Under the pieces are notes generated by a model. It worked only from the letters and a program-made list of their open reading frames with translations. It made no database searches and was not told where the DNA came from. From NCBI GenBank assembly GCA_035541755.1, contig DATKMQ010000100.1:1-64000 (forward strand): a stretch of 64,000 nt of DNA, given 5' to 3'. Below are positions 40,689 through 50,988 of the stretch, in pieces; position 1 is the first letter of the stretch; every line of letters begins with the position of its first letter. A program made the position numbers and the translations under genes. This DNA comes from Syntrophorhabdaceae bacterium (GTDB lineage: Bacteria; Desulfobacterota; Syntrophorhabdia; Syntrophorhabdales; Syntrophorhabdaceae).

Positions 40689-41023
40689 GCTGCTCCTCCC
40701 GTATTTTTGCAGTTCCCGGCACGCGCCCGAAAATAGGGTTTATGTCTCTGTCTCCTGCCCGCGCCATGGTTACAAGGACTCTTTCTTTGATGCTTTTACG
40801 TATGATCCTTTCTTATCCGGCTTGTTGTTCTTGAAATAGTATAATGCTGAAACAATGCAGGTGGTAGACTAATCCTGCCAAATTATTGCCTGATAGCGCG
40901 ACTCATTCGATAAAATATTGTACCCCGGGTTCGAGTCTGGTAAAATAAAGGCCGCCGATACGGGATGCGGCGAGGTTGCGACGCCTCGCCGGTAACGCCT
41001 CGGTCTAAAACAGGGAGGAAACA
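40689..41023. other. Divergent intergenic region
   Basis: No gene is seen. It contains the leader of the GlpM-like gene (GGGAGG at 41013-41018) and an in-frame TAA (41006-41008) that excludes a longer frame. TAGTATAAT at about 40837-40845 could be a -10 for rightward transcription. A T-loop-like GGGTTCGAGTC at about 40927 is not part of a tRNA. Confidence 0.4.
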
Positions 41024-41356
41024 CTGCAGGTTCTCATCAAGGCTTTTATCAGCGTTGCAATCATTCTTGCCGCCACGGCAATCGGAAAGAGGCTTCCCGC
41101 GGCGGCCGGGCTCATAGCCACCATGCCTCTTGCCGGGGCGCTGGTTCTTGTCTGGATATATTTGGAAAACAGGGGCGACCCGCGTATCATGCAAGCGTTT
41201 TCCAGGGGCGCGCTCTGGGGAATCCTGCCGAGCATCCTTTTCTATCTTGTAGCGTTCGTCTGCTTCAAAAAGGAGCTTCCACTTCCGATCGTTCTTGTGG
41301 CAAGCTTCGGTGTCTGGGCAATAGCCGCATGCATCCATCAACTGATGATCAAATGA
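41024..41356 (+). CDS. GlpM/DUF3147-like small membrane protein with apparent CTG start
   Basis: 110 residues with four hydrophobic segments, similar to GlpM (DUF3147): KAFISVAIILAATAIGKRLP, GLIATMPLAGALVLVWIYLE, SRGALWGILPSILFYLVAFV and a final helix. The first ATG (41123) would remove the first transmembrane helix, which is conserved in the family. An in-frame TAA at 41006-41008 leaves CTG 41024 as the best start: GGGAGG ends 5 bases before it, and no ATG, GTG or TTG exists between the TAA and 41123. GlpM has been linked to glycerol/alginate metabolism in Pseudomonas; the function here is unknown. Confidence 0.7.
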   Translation: MQVLIKAFISVAIILAATAIGKRLPAAAGLIATMPLAGALVLVWIYLENRGDPRIMQAFSRGALWGILPSILFYLVAFVCFKKELPLPIVLVASFGVWAIAACIHQLMIK

Positions 41357-41435
41357 AGGAGACCTTACCTGTTTCGCGCTTCAAACGGTCACAAGGAACG
41401 AATCACGTAAGCGTTTTTCCCGCTGACTGCCGCAG

Positions 41436-41987
41436 CTAAAGCCGAAACCATAGAGTGCTGCGAAAGGTGAGAAGCGGCTGCCTGTCATCTTTTCCCACCA
41501 AAAAGACGGCCCAGCCCTCTGCACTTTCACCTGAAGATATCTTCTTCCCGAAAAAGGTTGGATCCGGTGGCGCCGCGGACGGGGCATTGTACTCTTTGCC
41601 GTCGGAAGAGATGGCTGTAAAGTCTTCCTCACTCAATTCGTATACACAATCCCCTGGTTTTGTCCTTGCATAGAACTCAAGGCGTAGACGGGCAAGAACG
41701 TATTCGAAACCGACCTCGGGAGTCTCACGCGCGGGCGGAACTGATTTGATGCGTTTAAGCGCTCCCTCGCCGCGCGCGGTTTCCAGGACAGTGATTTTTA
41801 CGTCATACGTTTGGTGCGAGTCATACCCGCTCCCGCATGAGATGATATCTGCCAGGGTTACTCCGATTGGCGCGGGATTAACCGGAGAATCGCCCGCCGG
41901 CAAGGAAGGGCTTTGAGCGTAAAGGCGGCCGGCTAAAATCGGCACGAGACATATCAAAAATAAGCAAGACAACATCTTCTTTCTCAT
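41436..41987 (-). CDS. Exported DUF4352-like protein
   Basis: 183 residues. A signal peptide (MRKKMLSCLFLICLVPILAG, cut after LYA) is followed by an immunoglobulin-like beta domain with the DUF4352 pattern: an early strand pair, FEYVLARLRLEFYA, FTAISSDGKEYNAPS and the SAEGWAVFLVGKDDRQPLL motif. Such domains are extracytoplasmic and of unknown function. It lies 90 bases upstream of the selenoprotein gene... on the same strand but transcribed after it. Confidence 0.7.
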   Translation of the reverse strand: MRKKMLSCLFLICLVPILAGRLYAQSPSLPAGDSPVNPAPIGVTLADIISCGSGYDSHQTYDVKITVLETARGEGALKRIKSVPPARETPEVGFEYVLARLRLEFYARTKPGDCVYELSEEDFTAISSDGKEYNAPSAAPPDPTFFGKKISSGESAEGWAVFLVGKDDRQPLLTFRSTLWFRL

Positions 41988-42076
41988 TTAGCACTTCCTC
42001 CGTAGACGGTGCTCTTGGATGCAAAGCACGGGGACAGGAAACCCACTGTGCGTTCCTGCCCCCGCGAACTGTCCGA

Positions 42077-43876
42077 TCATTTCCACTTGTCTACCGATGC
42101 ACTCGTTATATAATCGAAGTTTCCAACATACCAGACAGGAAGTGTTTCTCCGCCCACTACTATTATGCTGATAGGGTCTTTCAGGATTATGCCGGGAACT
42201 TCGTATGGCTTCGGCGGATTATACTTCTTGACCGGAACTATTGTTTCCGGAGGCAGCTTCAACCACGATGCGAAGGGCTCGGTCCCTGATTTGCCTGCCT
42301 GGTAATCTTTGGGATAGGTGACCCAATACTCCCAGACCGGTATCATTATGTTGTCCTTGAGCCACTGTTCCAACTGTTCCTTGCTGCCGAAGCCTTCCAC
42401 GTCTTTCATTCTTTTTGCGGCTGTCGGATCGAGCAGTATGGTTGCCTTCACCGTGCGATACGGCCCGACGGAATTAAAATCCTGTATCATAAACTTTATC
42501 AATTCCGAGTACCGGCATTGCTCAACGGGAGGCGAGCAGCGTGAATTGGCAAGCGCGTCACCGTAAATCAGATAATGGCCTGAGAAGACGCTTACAACGC
42601 TTTCTTCCGCTTTAAACCCTTTCTGGACATGGAAGGGTTTCCACCCTTCGGGCAGGCTCTGCTCTTTTTCTGGAAAACAAAGATTGTTGTAGTTCAAATT
42701 ATTTCCGTGACTGCCCATGTAAACGGACCCGGGTGACCCTGCATTACCGAGATTCTTCGAAAGCAATGTCCAGGCTCGTCCGATGACGGCATTGGCCTCA
42801 TTAAAGGGACCGAGCGCACCTATGCCGGCATTCATGTTGATCTTGTTGCGGATGGGTCCGTTCACGACTACCATTCTTGCGAACGAAGTTGTTGAGGTGA
42901 AGATAGCGGGCACCCCTGTTGACGCTATGGCCAGAATTACGGGGAAATGCTCCGGTTTGGCCCCTGCCATTACTGCATTGATGGCGACCTTCTCCACCGT
43001 GTAGGACCAGAATTCGCGTACCGAAGAGGCCTGCATCTTGCCTGCCAGTTCATCGGGCCTGTGACTCGTTCCTTTGAGCATGGCCCGTACTCTCTCTTCC
43101 GTGGGAAGCACGATGGGAAGTCCATCTGTAAAGCCGTTTGCATAGAAGAGGCGCTGGAGTCTTTCTTCCGTATCCGGACCGATGAGTCTTGAGCGTACCG
43201 GTCTCTGTATAAATCCCGTTTTCTTTTCCTCATCTGTCAAGGGTGAGGTAAGCGCAGAGACAAGCTCCTGAACGATGGGCCTACCCGTGACCGGATCATT
43301 GCCCGACAAATACTCCCGGCATGTGGCTGCCGGTATATTGGCAATCGGGTGAGGGGTAAAAACGAATCTCTGGCCGGGCATCCCCTTGTCCAGGGCAAAA
43401 CCCTTTACAACATCTTCAAAGGCGAAAGTCATAACAGGTGCAGTAGGCACCCCCATTTTCTCAAGTTTCCAACAGTGCTCGACGACCGCCGGCGCACAGG
43501 TACTTCAGTGGCCGATGGCGAGTATGGCCGCATGGCCCTTCTCCTTGATTTCGGCCCACAACTTGGGATCGTCATCAAAGTAAGCCCCTCTCTTGTCCCT
43601 AAGTATCCAGTTGGTCTGAGGGAATTTCTGGGAAAGGAGTTTTTGCATCTCCTCAAGGAAAGGTTTAGTTCCGGGAAACTGGGTGTCTACGATGTAGACG
43701 GTTTTACCGGTCAAGGTATCGAGACGGGGCGCCATGGGTACTCTCGGTATGGGCGGAGGCGTCCCCAAAGGGTCCAACACCATGATCTTGCCTTCTTGCG
43801 CATGGGATACGGGCGAGAAGGGCAGACTCGCCGCCAAGAAAAACCCCATGAGCAACAGATTCACCAACTTCTTCAT
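42077..43876 (-). CDS. Exported UGSC-family selenoprotein, read through an in-frame TGA
   Basis: Two frames in the same register, 43876-43508 and 43504-42077, are separated only by a TGA at 43505-43507. Joined, they give 599 residues: a signal peptide (MKKLVNLLLMGFFLAASLPF, cut after SHA), then AAILAIGH-U-STCAPAVVEH at residue 124, LEKMGVPTAPVMTFAF, and a long C-terminal domain with FTDGLPIVLPTEERV, YTVEKVAINAVMAGAKPEHF and VNGPIRNKINMNAGIGALGP. The UxxC motif, the LE-x-GxPT pattern and the C-terminal domain match UGSC-family (seleno)proteins, where the first position is Sec or Cys. Here it is U-S-T-C. The enzyme is presumably a periplasmic redox protein. Without readthrough only a useless 123-residue stub is made. 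A nonsense mutation is the alternative. Confidence 0.8.
43475..43497 (-). promoter_or_regulatory. Candidate bacterial SECIS hairpin after the UGA codon
   Basis: Starting 11 bases from the T of the TGA, on the minus strand, GTGC pairs with GCAC around a 15-nt G/C-rich segment with a likely extra C-G pair and guanines in the apical loop. Bacterial SECIS elements lie immediately 3' of UGA, inside the coding sequence, and often have only a short stem with a G-containing loop. The fit is plausible, not decisive. Confidence 0.35.
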
Positions 43877-44219
43877 AGGCCTCCTCCTAGTTTTAAGTTT
43901 ATTGAAACGCTCTGGATCTTTGTATCGTTCTACCGGAATTGTGAATCAGCATGGGCCCTCCACTTTCTGAAGGATCGTCGAACGGACTCGGGTTAAAGTT
44001 CTGTGCTTTAGATGCCGCGATTTGAAATTCCTATGTTGCAGTCGAACCTCAATATCCTCTGGAGCGATCAATTCAAGCTCAGAACCGTATAGTCTATTTT
44101 TCCTATTTTCCTACTTTTGCGAAGTGGTTGCAAATATTTTTTTGTGGCCGCCTCTTGAGCTTTGGCGAGAAAGGCGCACCCGGTGAGGCGCTTTTGATTT
44201 AAAGAAAGACCCTATTGGC
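43877..44219. other. Intergenic region between selenoprotein gene and a small gene
   Basis: No gene is apparent. It includes a dispersed element at 44100-44143, preceded by a second TCTATTTTTCC box. The selenoprotein gene's promoter must lie here; a GGAGGAGGCC ribosome site is just upstream of its ATG. Confidence 0.4.
44100..44143. repeat. Dispersed TTGCAAATA element, copy B
   Basis: TTCCTATTTTCCTACTTTTG, then CGAAGTGGTTGCAAATATTT. Same orientation and arrangement as the other copies; it lies about 225 bases upstream of the selenoprotein gene on that gene's strand. Confidence 0.5.
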
Positions 44220-44543
44220 TTAGCCTTCGCTTTTCCCTCTTAACAGCCGATACAACTGAGTTGCGAAGCGTTCCCGGGCCGAGGACCCTTTGTCACGATC
44301 GGCGAAGTCCCCTTCGTGAAAATGGATAAGAAAATCCCTCAGGTGGTCCTGCTTTCTGACCCAACTCAAAAGCCTCGAAAAGTCCTCCTCCTGCGAAAAA
44401 TCATTGTTTCCTAGGATAAAGCCTTTACATTTATTGCACACGTATGCCTCGAGGGAATAGGTGTTTACGGGTTTGTCCGGATCAAAATCATGCCAGCACC
44501 AGCCCATGGCTTCGGTAAGAAATCTATCCCTTTCCTCGTCCAT
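44220..44543 (-). CDS. Small Cys-containing protein, phage ABA-sandwich (BC1872)-like
   Basis: 107 residues from the ATG at 44543 (a longer frame lacks similarity). The start DRFLTEAMGWCWHDFD and later YVCNKCKGFILG are reminiscent of the small phage-associated family whose members begin 'RDRFLTEAMGECWHE'; the CxxC could bind zinc. The following FSRLLSWVRKQDHLRDFLIHF fits the same pattern. Function is unknown and the assignment is tentative. Confidence 0.5.
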   Translation of the reverse strand: MDEERDRFLTEAMGWCWHDFDPDKPVNTYSLEAYVCNKCKGFILGNNDFSQEEDFSRLLSWVRKQDHLRDFLIHFHEGDFADRDKGSSARERFATQLYRLLRGKSEG

Positions 44544-44814
44544 ATCTGCCACCTCCGGCTTCACTATACCATGGAACGGCCCGGATCTTCGACTGATTGA
44601 GCTGGAAGTAAGTAATGCTTGAGGTTGACCCCGCAACCGAGGCGGGATAGCTTATGCCGTCCCAAAGATGCATTGGTGTATGCGTCCGATTAGAAAAGGA
44701 TTGACGATTCGATTAGGTGTGATAGTATAGATTCATAAAAACGCATACATATGACTAGTGTGGTAAAAGCCATGCCCGACGGTTCAATAGATTTGACCAA
44801 AAGGAGGTATACCC

Positions 44815-45282
44815 ATGATGAAATACTATGTATTTGTTGGTACGATCAGGCAGTGTTCTAACGCTGCAATGAATCATAAGGTTGTCTCGTTTACTATCGA
44901 GATAGATTTCGACAGTGACGTGCACAATGCGCCCAATTACCGTTCTTTTCATGCGGACTACGTAAGTGGGCCTGCCTTTGAGAAGGACTACAACATCCCT
45001 CAGGGGATAGATAAACACGGATATGACATGGCTCAGGCTGATCCATATGGCGCCCATGGCAGTATATTCTGTGCACCCAATGTGGGTGACGATTACGGGG
45101 ACTCGCGGCTGGTGCTTTGGTCCACAAAAAAAATGGTGTCTCAATGGGCTGTGGGCGAGCTCGTGCAGGGCCATCAATTTGGGGGTGCACTCAACCCCAC
45201 TATAGAATACGACCTGACGCTCGTCTGTGTCACTTCTCTACCATCGACGTTATCACCCCCGAGCGGGTTGCACGTCAAATAG
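44815..45282 (+). CDS. Hypothetical protein (155 aa) with strong ribosome-binding site
   Basis: AAAAGGAGGTATACCC precedes the ATG, and a possible promoter (TTGACG 44701-44706, TAGTAT 44723-44728) lies upstream, so it is probably expressed. The protein begins MMKYYVFVGTIRQCSNAAMN and continues as beta-rich soluble sequence with many aromatic residues (HGYDMAQADPYGAHGSIF). I recognise no family. The C-terminus is low in conserved features. It precedes a 365-base gene-free region. Confidence 0.55.
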   Translation: MMKYYVFVGTIRQCSNAAMNHKVVSFTIEIDFDSDVHNAPNYRSFHADYVSGPAFEKDYNIPQGIDKHGYDMAQADPYGAHGSIFCAPNVGDDYGDSRLVLWSTKKMVSQWAVGELVQGHQFGGALNPTIEYDLTLVCVTSLPSTLSPPSGLHVK

Positions 45283-45647
45283 ATGATGCTGGATTGTCAG
45301 GAATGACATTCTCAAGCGGGCCCTCGTGAAGAGTCTCTCGTGCCTGGTGAAAGAGCTATACGGCGTCCCTAACGGACGCCAGGACGCCTCCGATATTCTG
45401 CATACGGTTGTGACGCCAGGACTTCTCGTGCGCATGAGATATGCCCCGACCGCAGGACGCCTCCACCGCCTACTGCTGACGACCGATATATCTTGACTAA
45501 TCATGGTTGTCGTACGTATGATTACTGAGTCGGCCGCGCAGCGGACAAGACCCAATCAGGATGGAATGCTCGGCGTAAATTCGGTCCATCGGCCCCTGCC
45601 GCTAAAGAAACGTATGCACGATCCAGCATAACCTTAAGAGGCCCATA
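45283..45647. other. Gene-free region
   Basis: No open frame with family features, repeat or RNA gene was recognised. Several gacgcc and aggacgcc words recur (45372-45470), giving a mildly repetitive texture. The segment may contain remnants I cannot identify. Confidence 0.35.
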
Positions 45648-45866
45648 ATGGATGAAAAACTGTCATGTCCCATATCAAAGGCTGCATGTATCGAATGTGG
45701 GCTTTTCAGAGGCCGACACGTACATTGTTCATTTTTCAAGAGGAATATCGAAACAGATATTCCTCACAAAGAGATCGAGCGTCGCCGTAGGGAGGCCGAA
45801 AAAGAGTTAACAGCGGAAGGGGTTTGGGACATAGTGAAGACGCCCAAGAAGACCCCCAAGGACTGA
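45648..45866 (+). CDS. Small cysteine-rich protein
   Basis: 72 residues starting MDEKLSCPISKAACIECGLF, with Cys at 7, 14 and 17 and another at 27 (HVHC), a pattern suited to binding a metal or cluster. The C-terminal half is a charged helix (ERRRREAEKELTAEG). Short proteins with a CPISK-ACIEC start recur in sulfate-reducing and syntrophic anaerobes, as I recall, with no known function. AAGAGG precedes the ATG. Confidence 0.6.
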   Translation: MDEKLSCPISKAACIECGLFRGRHVHCSFFKRNIETDIPHKEIERRRREAEKELTAEGVWDIVKTPKKTPKD

Positions 45867-45896
45867 CTTCAAACGGCGTGCTGATTATGGAAGAAT

Positions 45897-47111
45897 CTAT
45901 TTAGGGAGCTTAAACCCGCTTACCGCCTGTTCCAAAGCTATGGAGAGCTTGGCAAGCTCCGTGGCCGCCTCTGACGTCTGCCCGGAGCTTGCAGAGGTCT
46001 CTCTGGAAACAGATGCGATCTGCTCTATGTCCCTGTTTATTTCCTCGGATGTGGCGCTCATCTGTTCGGTGGCAGACGCTATCTGCTGGGACATGGCAAG
46101 AAGCTCGTTGACCCGCTCGACAATATCGTTGAGAGAATTACCCCCTTCAATCGAAAGTTGAACACCTGCCTCGGCCTTTCTTGTGGCATTTTCCATGGCA
46201 ACGATGGCGTTCTTCACTCCGTCCTGTATTGCCTTGATCATGGTGCCAATTTCCGATGTCGCGTTGGCCGTTCTCTCGGCCAGTTTTCTGACTTCATCGG
46301 CGACAACGGCAAATCCCCTGCCCTGTTCTCCGGCCCGGGCCGCTTCGATTGCCGCATTCAGGGCGAGAAGATTGGTCTGGTCAGCAATATCGTTTATGAC
46401 GTTGACGATTTCACCTATTTGGTTGGAACGGTCTCCGAGAGTTTTGATGAATGTGGAGGTTTCGTCCACGGTCTCGGCAATCTCCCTCACCTCCCTCACC
46501 GAATTGCCCACTATTTCCTGCCCGCCCTTGGCCACTTTCGCTGTCTCAGAAGCGGACTCTGCGATGTTGCCTGTGTTTCGCGCTATGTCAAGGATGGTCT
46601 GAGACATTTCCTCGGATGAGGTGGCAACCTGCGATGTCCTCTCCATTTGCAAAAGGGAGCCCTTGGACATCTGCTCTGCGCTGGCGCTCAATTGGTTTCC
46701 GGCTGACGAAATGTTGGCCGCCACGGATTTGACGTTCCCGATGATTTGCCTCCATCGTTCAATGAGTCCCTTGATTTCCACCATGTCCTTACCGAGCTCG
46801 TCCTTCCTGTTTACTCTGACGTCAATGGTAAGGTCTCCGCTGCCCAACAGATGATGCAGAGCGTTGAGTCTGCCTATGGGTGCTGTAATGCTGCGGACAA
46901 GCATGAAGGAGAAAAGACATCCGACGGTGATCCATCCCGCCAGGCTCACGACGATAATGAGCCAGGCACCCACGCTCAAATCAGGCATGGGGATTTTATC
47001 GATGCCGCGTATGCCCGCAGATACGACGAGCCAGAGAAGGACCGTTATCAGCATGAAGAACCCGAACCCGCCTGTCAGACGTAGGCCTATTCTGATATCC
47101 TTGAGTTTCAT
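45897..47111 (-). CDS. Methyl-accepting chemotaxis protein with minimal periplasmic region
   Basis: 404 residues from the ATG at 47111, where [15 protein letters not shown] begins a normal MCP N-terminus and AAGGGGAT lies upstream. Two membrane helices (~12-35 and ~58-80) are separated by only ~20 residues, so there is no periplasmic sensor. A HAMP domain (~80-135) and the signalling coiled coil follow, with the conserved hairpin [20 protein letters not shown]. It must sense inside the membrane or cytoplasm, or act as a partner. The adjacent PAS histidine kinase is on the same strand upstream. Confidence 0.9.
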   Translation of the reverse strand: MKLKDIRIGLRLTGGFGFFMLITVLLWLVVSAGIRGIDKIPMPDLSVGAWLIIVVSLAGWITVGCLFSFMLVRSITAPIGRLNALHHLLGSGDLTIDVRVNRKDELGKDMVEIKGLIERWRQIIGNVKSVAANISSAGNQLSASAEQMSKGSLLQMERTSQVATSSEEMSQTILDIARNTGNIAESASETAKVAKGGQEIVGNSVREVREIAETVDETSTFIKTLGDRSNQIGEIVNVINDIADQTNLLALNAAIEAARAGEQGRGFAVVADEVRKLAERTANATSEIGTMIKAIQDGVKNAIVAMENATRKAEAGVQLSIEGGNSLNDIVERVNELLAMSQQIASATEQMSATSEEINRDIEQIASVSRETSASSGQTSEAATELAKLSIALEQAVSGFKLPK

Positions 47112-47244
47112 TGTGGTATATCCCCTTTTTACAATATATCGTTCAAACGCCCGCCTTCTTAAGCAGATATCCCTTGAGGCCGGCGCACCTCCGTCTCTTT
47201 CCGGATACCATGCCGCTTCACACCAATGCTCGGCGTGGGTTGTT

Positions 47245-50200
47245 TCATCGATCAAGTATTGTTCTTATTTTCGAAAGCAGATCATCGGGCACGATCGGTT
47301 TCTGTATGAAGTTGTATTCTTTTTCAAGGATCCCCTTGTCGATGACCACATCTCCCGTGTATCCGCTCGTGAAAAGAACCTTGAGATCCGCCTTTACCCT
47401 CCTCATTTCTTCGTATGCCTCCTTCCCATTTTTTCGAGGCATAACCACATCGAGAAAAGCAAGCGCGATGGCGTCTTTGTTCTCCATGAATTTCTCCACC
47501 GCGTTTTCTCCGTCGGTCGCTTCTATGACCGTATATCCAGCCTGAGACAGAATTGTCCTGGTGAGATTTCGCACCATCACCTCATCTTCAGCCACGAGGA
47601 TCGTCTCTGTGCCGCCCTCAACGGCCGGAGATTTTACCTCTTTTTCCTGAGCGGCGGCCTTGACGGAGGGGATATATATATTGAATGATGTTCCTACTTC
47701 AGGCTCACTGTACACAGTAATGTACCCGTGGTGCTGCTTCACAATCCCGTAAACTATGGAGAGGCCGAGCCCTGTTCCTTTGCCCACCTCTTTTGTGGTA
47801 AAGAAGGGCTCAAAGATCTTTTCGACGGTCTTTGCATTCATTCCGAAGCCTGTATCGCCAACGCTGATTAAAGCGTACAATCCAGGTTCGCCATATCCGT
47901 GCTGTTGCAGAAATGTTCTGTTCAATTCGACTTCCCGTAATTCGATTGTCAGCTTACCACCATGCGGCATAGCATCCCGCGCGTTTGTGGCGAGGTTGAG
48001 GAGTATCTGGTCCATTTGAGAAATATCTGCCATGACGGTCACATTCTTCTCCGACGGAATAAGCTTGAGCTCGATATCCTCCGTTAGCAGCCGTCTCAAA
48101 AGCCTCTCCATGCTGTCGAGAATTGTATTGATCTTGATGGGTTTCAGCTCAATAATCTGTCTACGGCTGAAGGCGAGAAGATTCTGAGTGAGGTTTGCCG
48201 CCTTTTCTGACGATGACAGCATGTGCCCGACATAGACTCTCAACGGATCATCTTTGCCCATCTGCATCTGGAGCAGATTTCCATAACCGATGATGGCCGT
48301 GAGAATGTTGTTAAAGTCATGGGCGATACCCCCGGCGAGGGTTCCTATGGCCTCCATCTTCTGCGCCTGGAAAAGCTGAGTTTCAAGCACCTTCTCTTTG
48401 GTAATATCTATGACGGAGACCATGGCTGCCGGTCGACCGTTATAAACCGTTGTGCTCCCGAGGGCCTTGAGGGTGACAATACGGCCATCTTTTCGTATGG
48501 CCTTGAGATCATATTCGATGCGGGCCGTCTCGTCTGCCAGACGCTTTCTCACATTTTCCTCAACCATTTTCAAATCATCAGGATGAACGAAATCGCTGGG
48601 CCCCATTTTTCCGGCAAGCTCCTCCCGCGTGTATCCGTGGATCTCACAAAACCTCTTGTTCGCAAAGTGATAAACATTATCCTGTACGATGGCAACGCCG
48701 ACGAGGGAGTTTTCTACGACATTACGGTAATTAATCTCCGACTCTCGAAGCGCTTCTTCAATGAGCTTTCGTTCGGTCACATCAATGATTGTGCCTATTG
48801 ACGCGGGCCTACCCTCAAACATCGTATGAGAACTGTGGACCTCGATGTATCTTGTCCCCTGCGTTGGTGTGATGATTCTGAATTCGTGACCGGAAGAAAC
48901 TGGCGGGCCTGATGATCCTGCCGCAGCGCCTTGTTCGAGGGGAGGGACGGGTTCCAGAAATACAAAGTCCTGCGAAGTCTTCCCGCCTATAATCTCGTCC
49001 ACGGAGTAACCGCATATTTGAGCGAATTTGTTGTTTATGTATTTGAAGGCGTTATCCTGAATGATGTAGATGCCCGCAGGTGATTTCTCGGCCAGATCCC
49101 TGAATTTGTTTTCCGATTCATGGAGTGCTTCCTCGGCTGCCTTTCGTTCTGTGATGTCACGGATATTTGCCACCATCGATTGAATACCCGGTTCATCAAG
49201 CAGGTTGCTCATGGTCCGCTCAGTCCAGCGCCAGTTTCCGTCTTTGTGGCGGAGCCTGCACACGGTTGTGATGGTCTCGCCGGGACGAATGCTCAACCGG
49301 GCTCTTTCCGTTGAAAGCAAGTCGTCTGGATGCACAAGCTCGGATCGATCAAGAGACAGATACTCCTCTGCAGAATACCCGAGGACCCTGGTGACCGCTG
49401 GTGACACATAGGTGCGCTCACTGTTTCTATCATAGAGAATAATGACTTCAGATGATTTTTCCACCAGGGCGCGGAACCGTTCCTCGCTCTGTTTCAGTGC
49501 TTTTTCCGCCCGCTTGCGTTCGGTAATGTCCCTCAGATAGGCGAGAACCATGGGTTCGCCCCGATAGACTGTTTCTGTGGTAGAAGCCTCGACAGAAATC
49601 ACGGTTCCATCCTTTTTCATTCCTTTATATTCGTATCGATCGGGAACTGGTCTTCCCTCACGTCTTCTCGCCCCGTACCCAAGAATCCTTGCACGATCCT
49701 CAGGGTGGACTACAACGAGCGGAGATTCTCCGATGATTTCTTTCGGTTTATCGTAGCCGAACATTTCCAGGAATTTTTGATTCACATAGATGTATTGATC
49801 CTGAGCGGTAATCGCTACCCCGTCATTTGAGTGCTCTATCGCGGTTCTGTACCGTTCCTCAGACTCGAGGAGTTTTTTCTCCGCCTCCTTTTGTTCCGTG
49901 ACATCTATTACCGTGCTGACAGCTCCCCCCAAGGGATCACCCGGGTCTATAGGGGCGAGACTGAGATGAATATCGCGTACGGCCCCATCCTTGCGGACCC
50001 AGGTGGTATCAGCCTCAGCAGTAACCCCTCTTCTGATCTTTTCTCCGATGATTGCGCCCACACGAGCGAATTCTTCTTCGGTAGGATAGAAGATTCTCGG
50101 GCTTGCGTCCGCAAGATCCTCGAGAGAATATCCCGTAATAGCGGTCATTCTCTGATTCATCAGGGTGATTCTTCTGTCCGAAGAGATAAACATGATACCC

Positions 50201-50472
50201 ACCGGAGAGGCTAAGAAGATGGATCTCAGGGTGGATTCACTTTTGGTCAAAGCCTCGCTTGCTTGAGCAGCCACCAGTATCCCCTGTTCGGACTTATTTT
50301 GGATTATGGCCTCTTGCGTCTGTTGCTTGCCGGTTTGCTCCGTTGCGAGCGGTTGAACACTTTTTTGCCCCGTGCCGTGCCCTCCTTTGGATGATTTGCC
50401 CTTGTGGCTTTGTACCCTCACGGGGTTTGTCACACCGTCGGAGCGTTTTCTATCGGTCAGTCGGTCACTCAT
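47245..50472 (-). CDS. Multi-PAS hybrid sensor histidine kinase
   Basis: 1075 residues without membrane helices. After a low-complexity N-terminus (~1-75) come five PAS domains (starting near [60 protein letters not shown] and [15 protein letters not shown]). A HisKA domain with [19 protein letters not shown] (phospho-His), HATPase_c ([31 protein letters not shown]) and a C-terminal receiver ([17 protein letters not shown] with the phospho-Asp, TSGYT) follow. It is a soluble sensor, perhaps of redox state or small ligands, relaying phosphate through its own receiver. No output regulator is next to it. Confidence 0.92.
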   Translation of the reverse strand: MSDRLTDRKRSDGVTNPVRVQSHKGKSSKGGHGTGQKSVQPLATEQTGKQQTQEAIIQNKSEQGILVAAQASEALTKSESTLRSIFLASPVGIMFISSDRRITLMNQRMTAITGYSLEDLADASPRIFYPTEEEFARVGAIIGEKIRRGVTAEADTTWVRKDGAVRDIHLSLAPIDPGDPLGGAVSTVIDVTEQKEAEKKLLESEERYRTAIEHSNDGVAITAQDQYIYVNQKFLEMFGYDKPKEIIGESPLVVVHPEDRARILGYGARRREGRPVPDRYEYKGMKKDGTVISVEASTTETVYRGEPMVLAYLRDITERKRAEKALKQSEERFRALVEKSSEVIILYDRNSERTYVSPAVTRVLGYSAEEYLSLDRSELVHPDDLLSTERARLSIRPGETITTVCRLRHKDGNWRWTERTMSNLLDEPGIQSMVANIRDITERKAAEEALHESENKFRDLAEKSPAGIYIIQDNAFKYINNKFAQICGYSVDEIIGGKTSQDFVFLEPVPPLEQGAAAGSSGPPVSSGHEFRIITPTQGTRYIEVHSSHTMFEGRPASIGTIIDVTERKLIEEALRESEINYRNVVENSLVGVAIVQDNVYHFANKRFCEIHGYTREELAGKMGPSDFVHPDDLKMVEENVRKRLADETARIEYDLKAIRKDGRIVTLKALGSTTVYNGRPAAMVSVIDITKEKVLETQLFQAQKMEAIGTLAGGIAHDFNNILTAIIGYGNLLQMQMGKDDPLRVYVGHMLSSSEKAANLTQNLLAFSRRQIIELKPIKINTILDSMERLLRRLLTEDIELKLIPSEKNVTVMADISQMDQILLNLATNARDAMPHGGKLTIELREVELNRTFLQQHGYGEPGLYALISVGDTGFGMNAKTVEKIFEPFFTTKEVGKGTGLGLSIVYGIVKQHHGYITVYSEPEVGTSFNIYIPSVKAAAQEKEVKSPAVEGGTETILVAEDEVMVRNLTRTILSQAGYTVIEATDGENAVEKFMENKDAIALAFLDVVMPRKNGKEAYEEMRRVKADLKVLFTSGYTGDVVIDKGILEKEYNFIQKPIVPDDLLSKIRTILDR

Positions 50473-50988
50473 TTCTGGACTGTCTTATATATTACACTAT
50501 ATTTTCGAATAAAAGGAGCGCTTCTTAAGGAGAAATCCTTCCGTACTCCCAAAGATGCAAATCCGCCCGATATGAAAGGTTCGAATCGATGCTTTTGCTC
50601 CTAAGAAGGGACTTGTTTCCCCGGGCATATGGCGTCGCATAGGTCCTCTTGACAGCTTCCGGAAACTGCACTAAGGATATCTTAACAGTAAGGCGCGAGA
50701 GGTGGTTTCTTGAGGACGCTAGCGGGTTTCAGTTTCGACGTTGTTTCAAATGACAGGCGTTATGGCGCACATAATTACAAACACGCGAAACAACTTCTCA
50801 CGGATTGAGTAGCGAAAGCCGCCGATATGAAGACCCTTCGCTTTTCTCCCTCCGGGGCGGCTTCAGAGTTCGTTCAGAGCTAAGAAGCCGCCCTTCCCAT
50901 AACCTGACGGTGAGCATGATCCGAGGCGCTTTCTTTCGTCCGTACAGCTCTTGACATGCCCACTGGTATACCGCATACTTTAAAGCCC
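50473..50988. other. Intergenic region containing the helicase promoter
   Basis: No gene is apparent in about 515 bases between the divergent kinase and helicase genes. The helicase promoter at 50951-50979 is the one clear feature. Rightward short frames here lack ribosome sites and family features. Confidence 0.4.
50951..50979 (+). promoter_or_regulatory. Promoter of the UvrD/Rep helicase gene
   Basis: TTGACA (50951-50956), 17-bp spacer, CATACT (50974-50979). The -10 ends 9 bases before the ATG at 50989. The earlier in-frame ATG at 50956 overlaps the -35 hexamer, so it cannot be in this transcript; this decides the start. Confidence 0.6.

Noticed and set aside
40920-40945. tRNA T-arm-like GGGTTCGAGTC
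   Set aside because: The flanking bases do not form the five-pair T-stem and no acceptor or anticodon arms are present.
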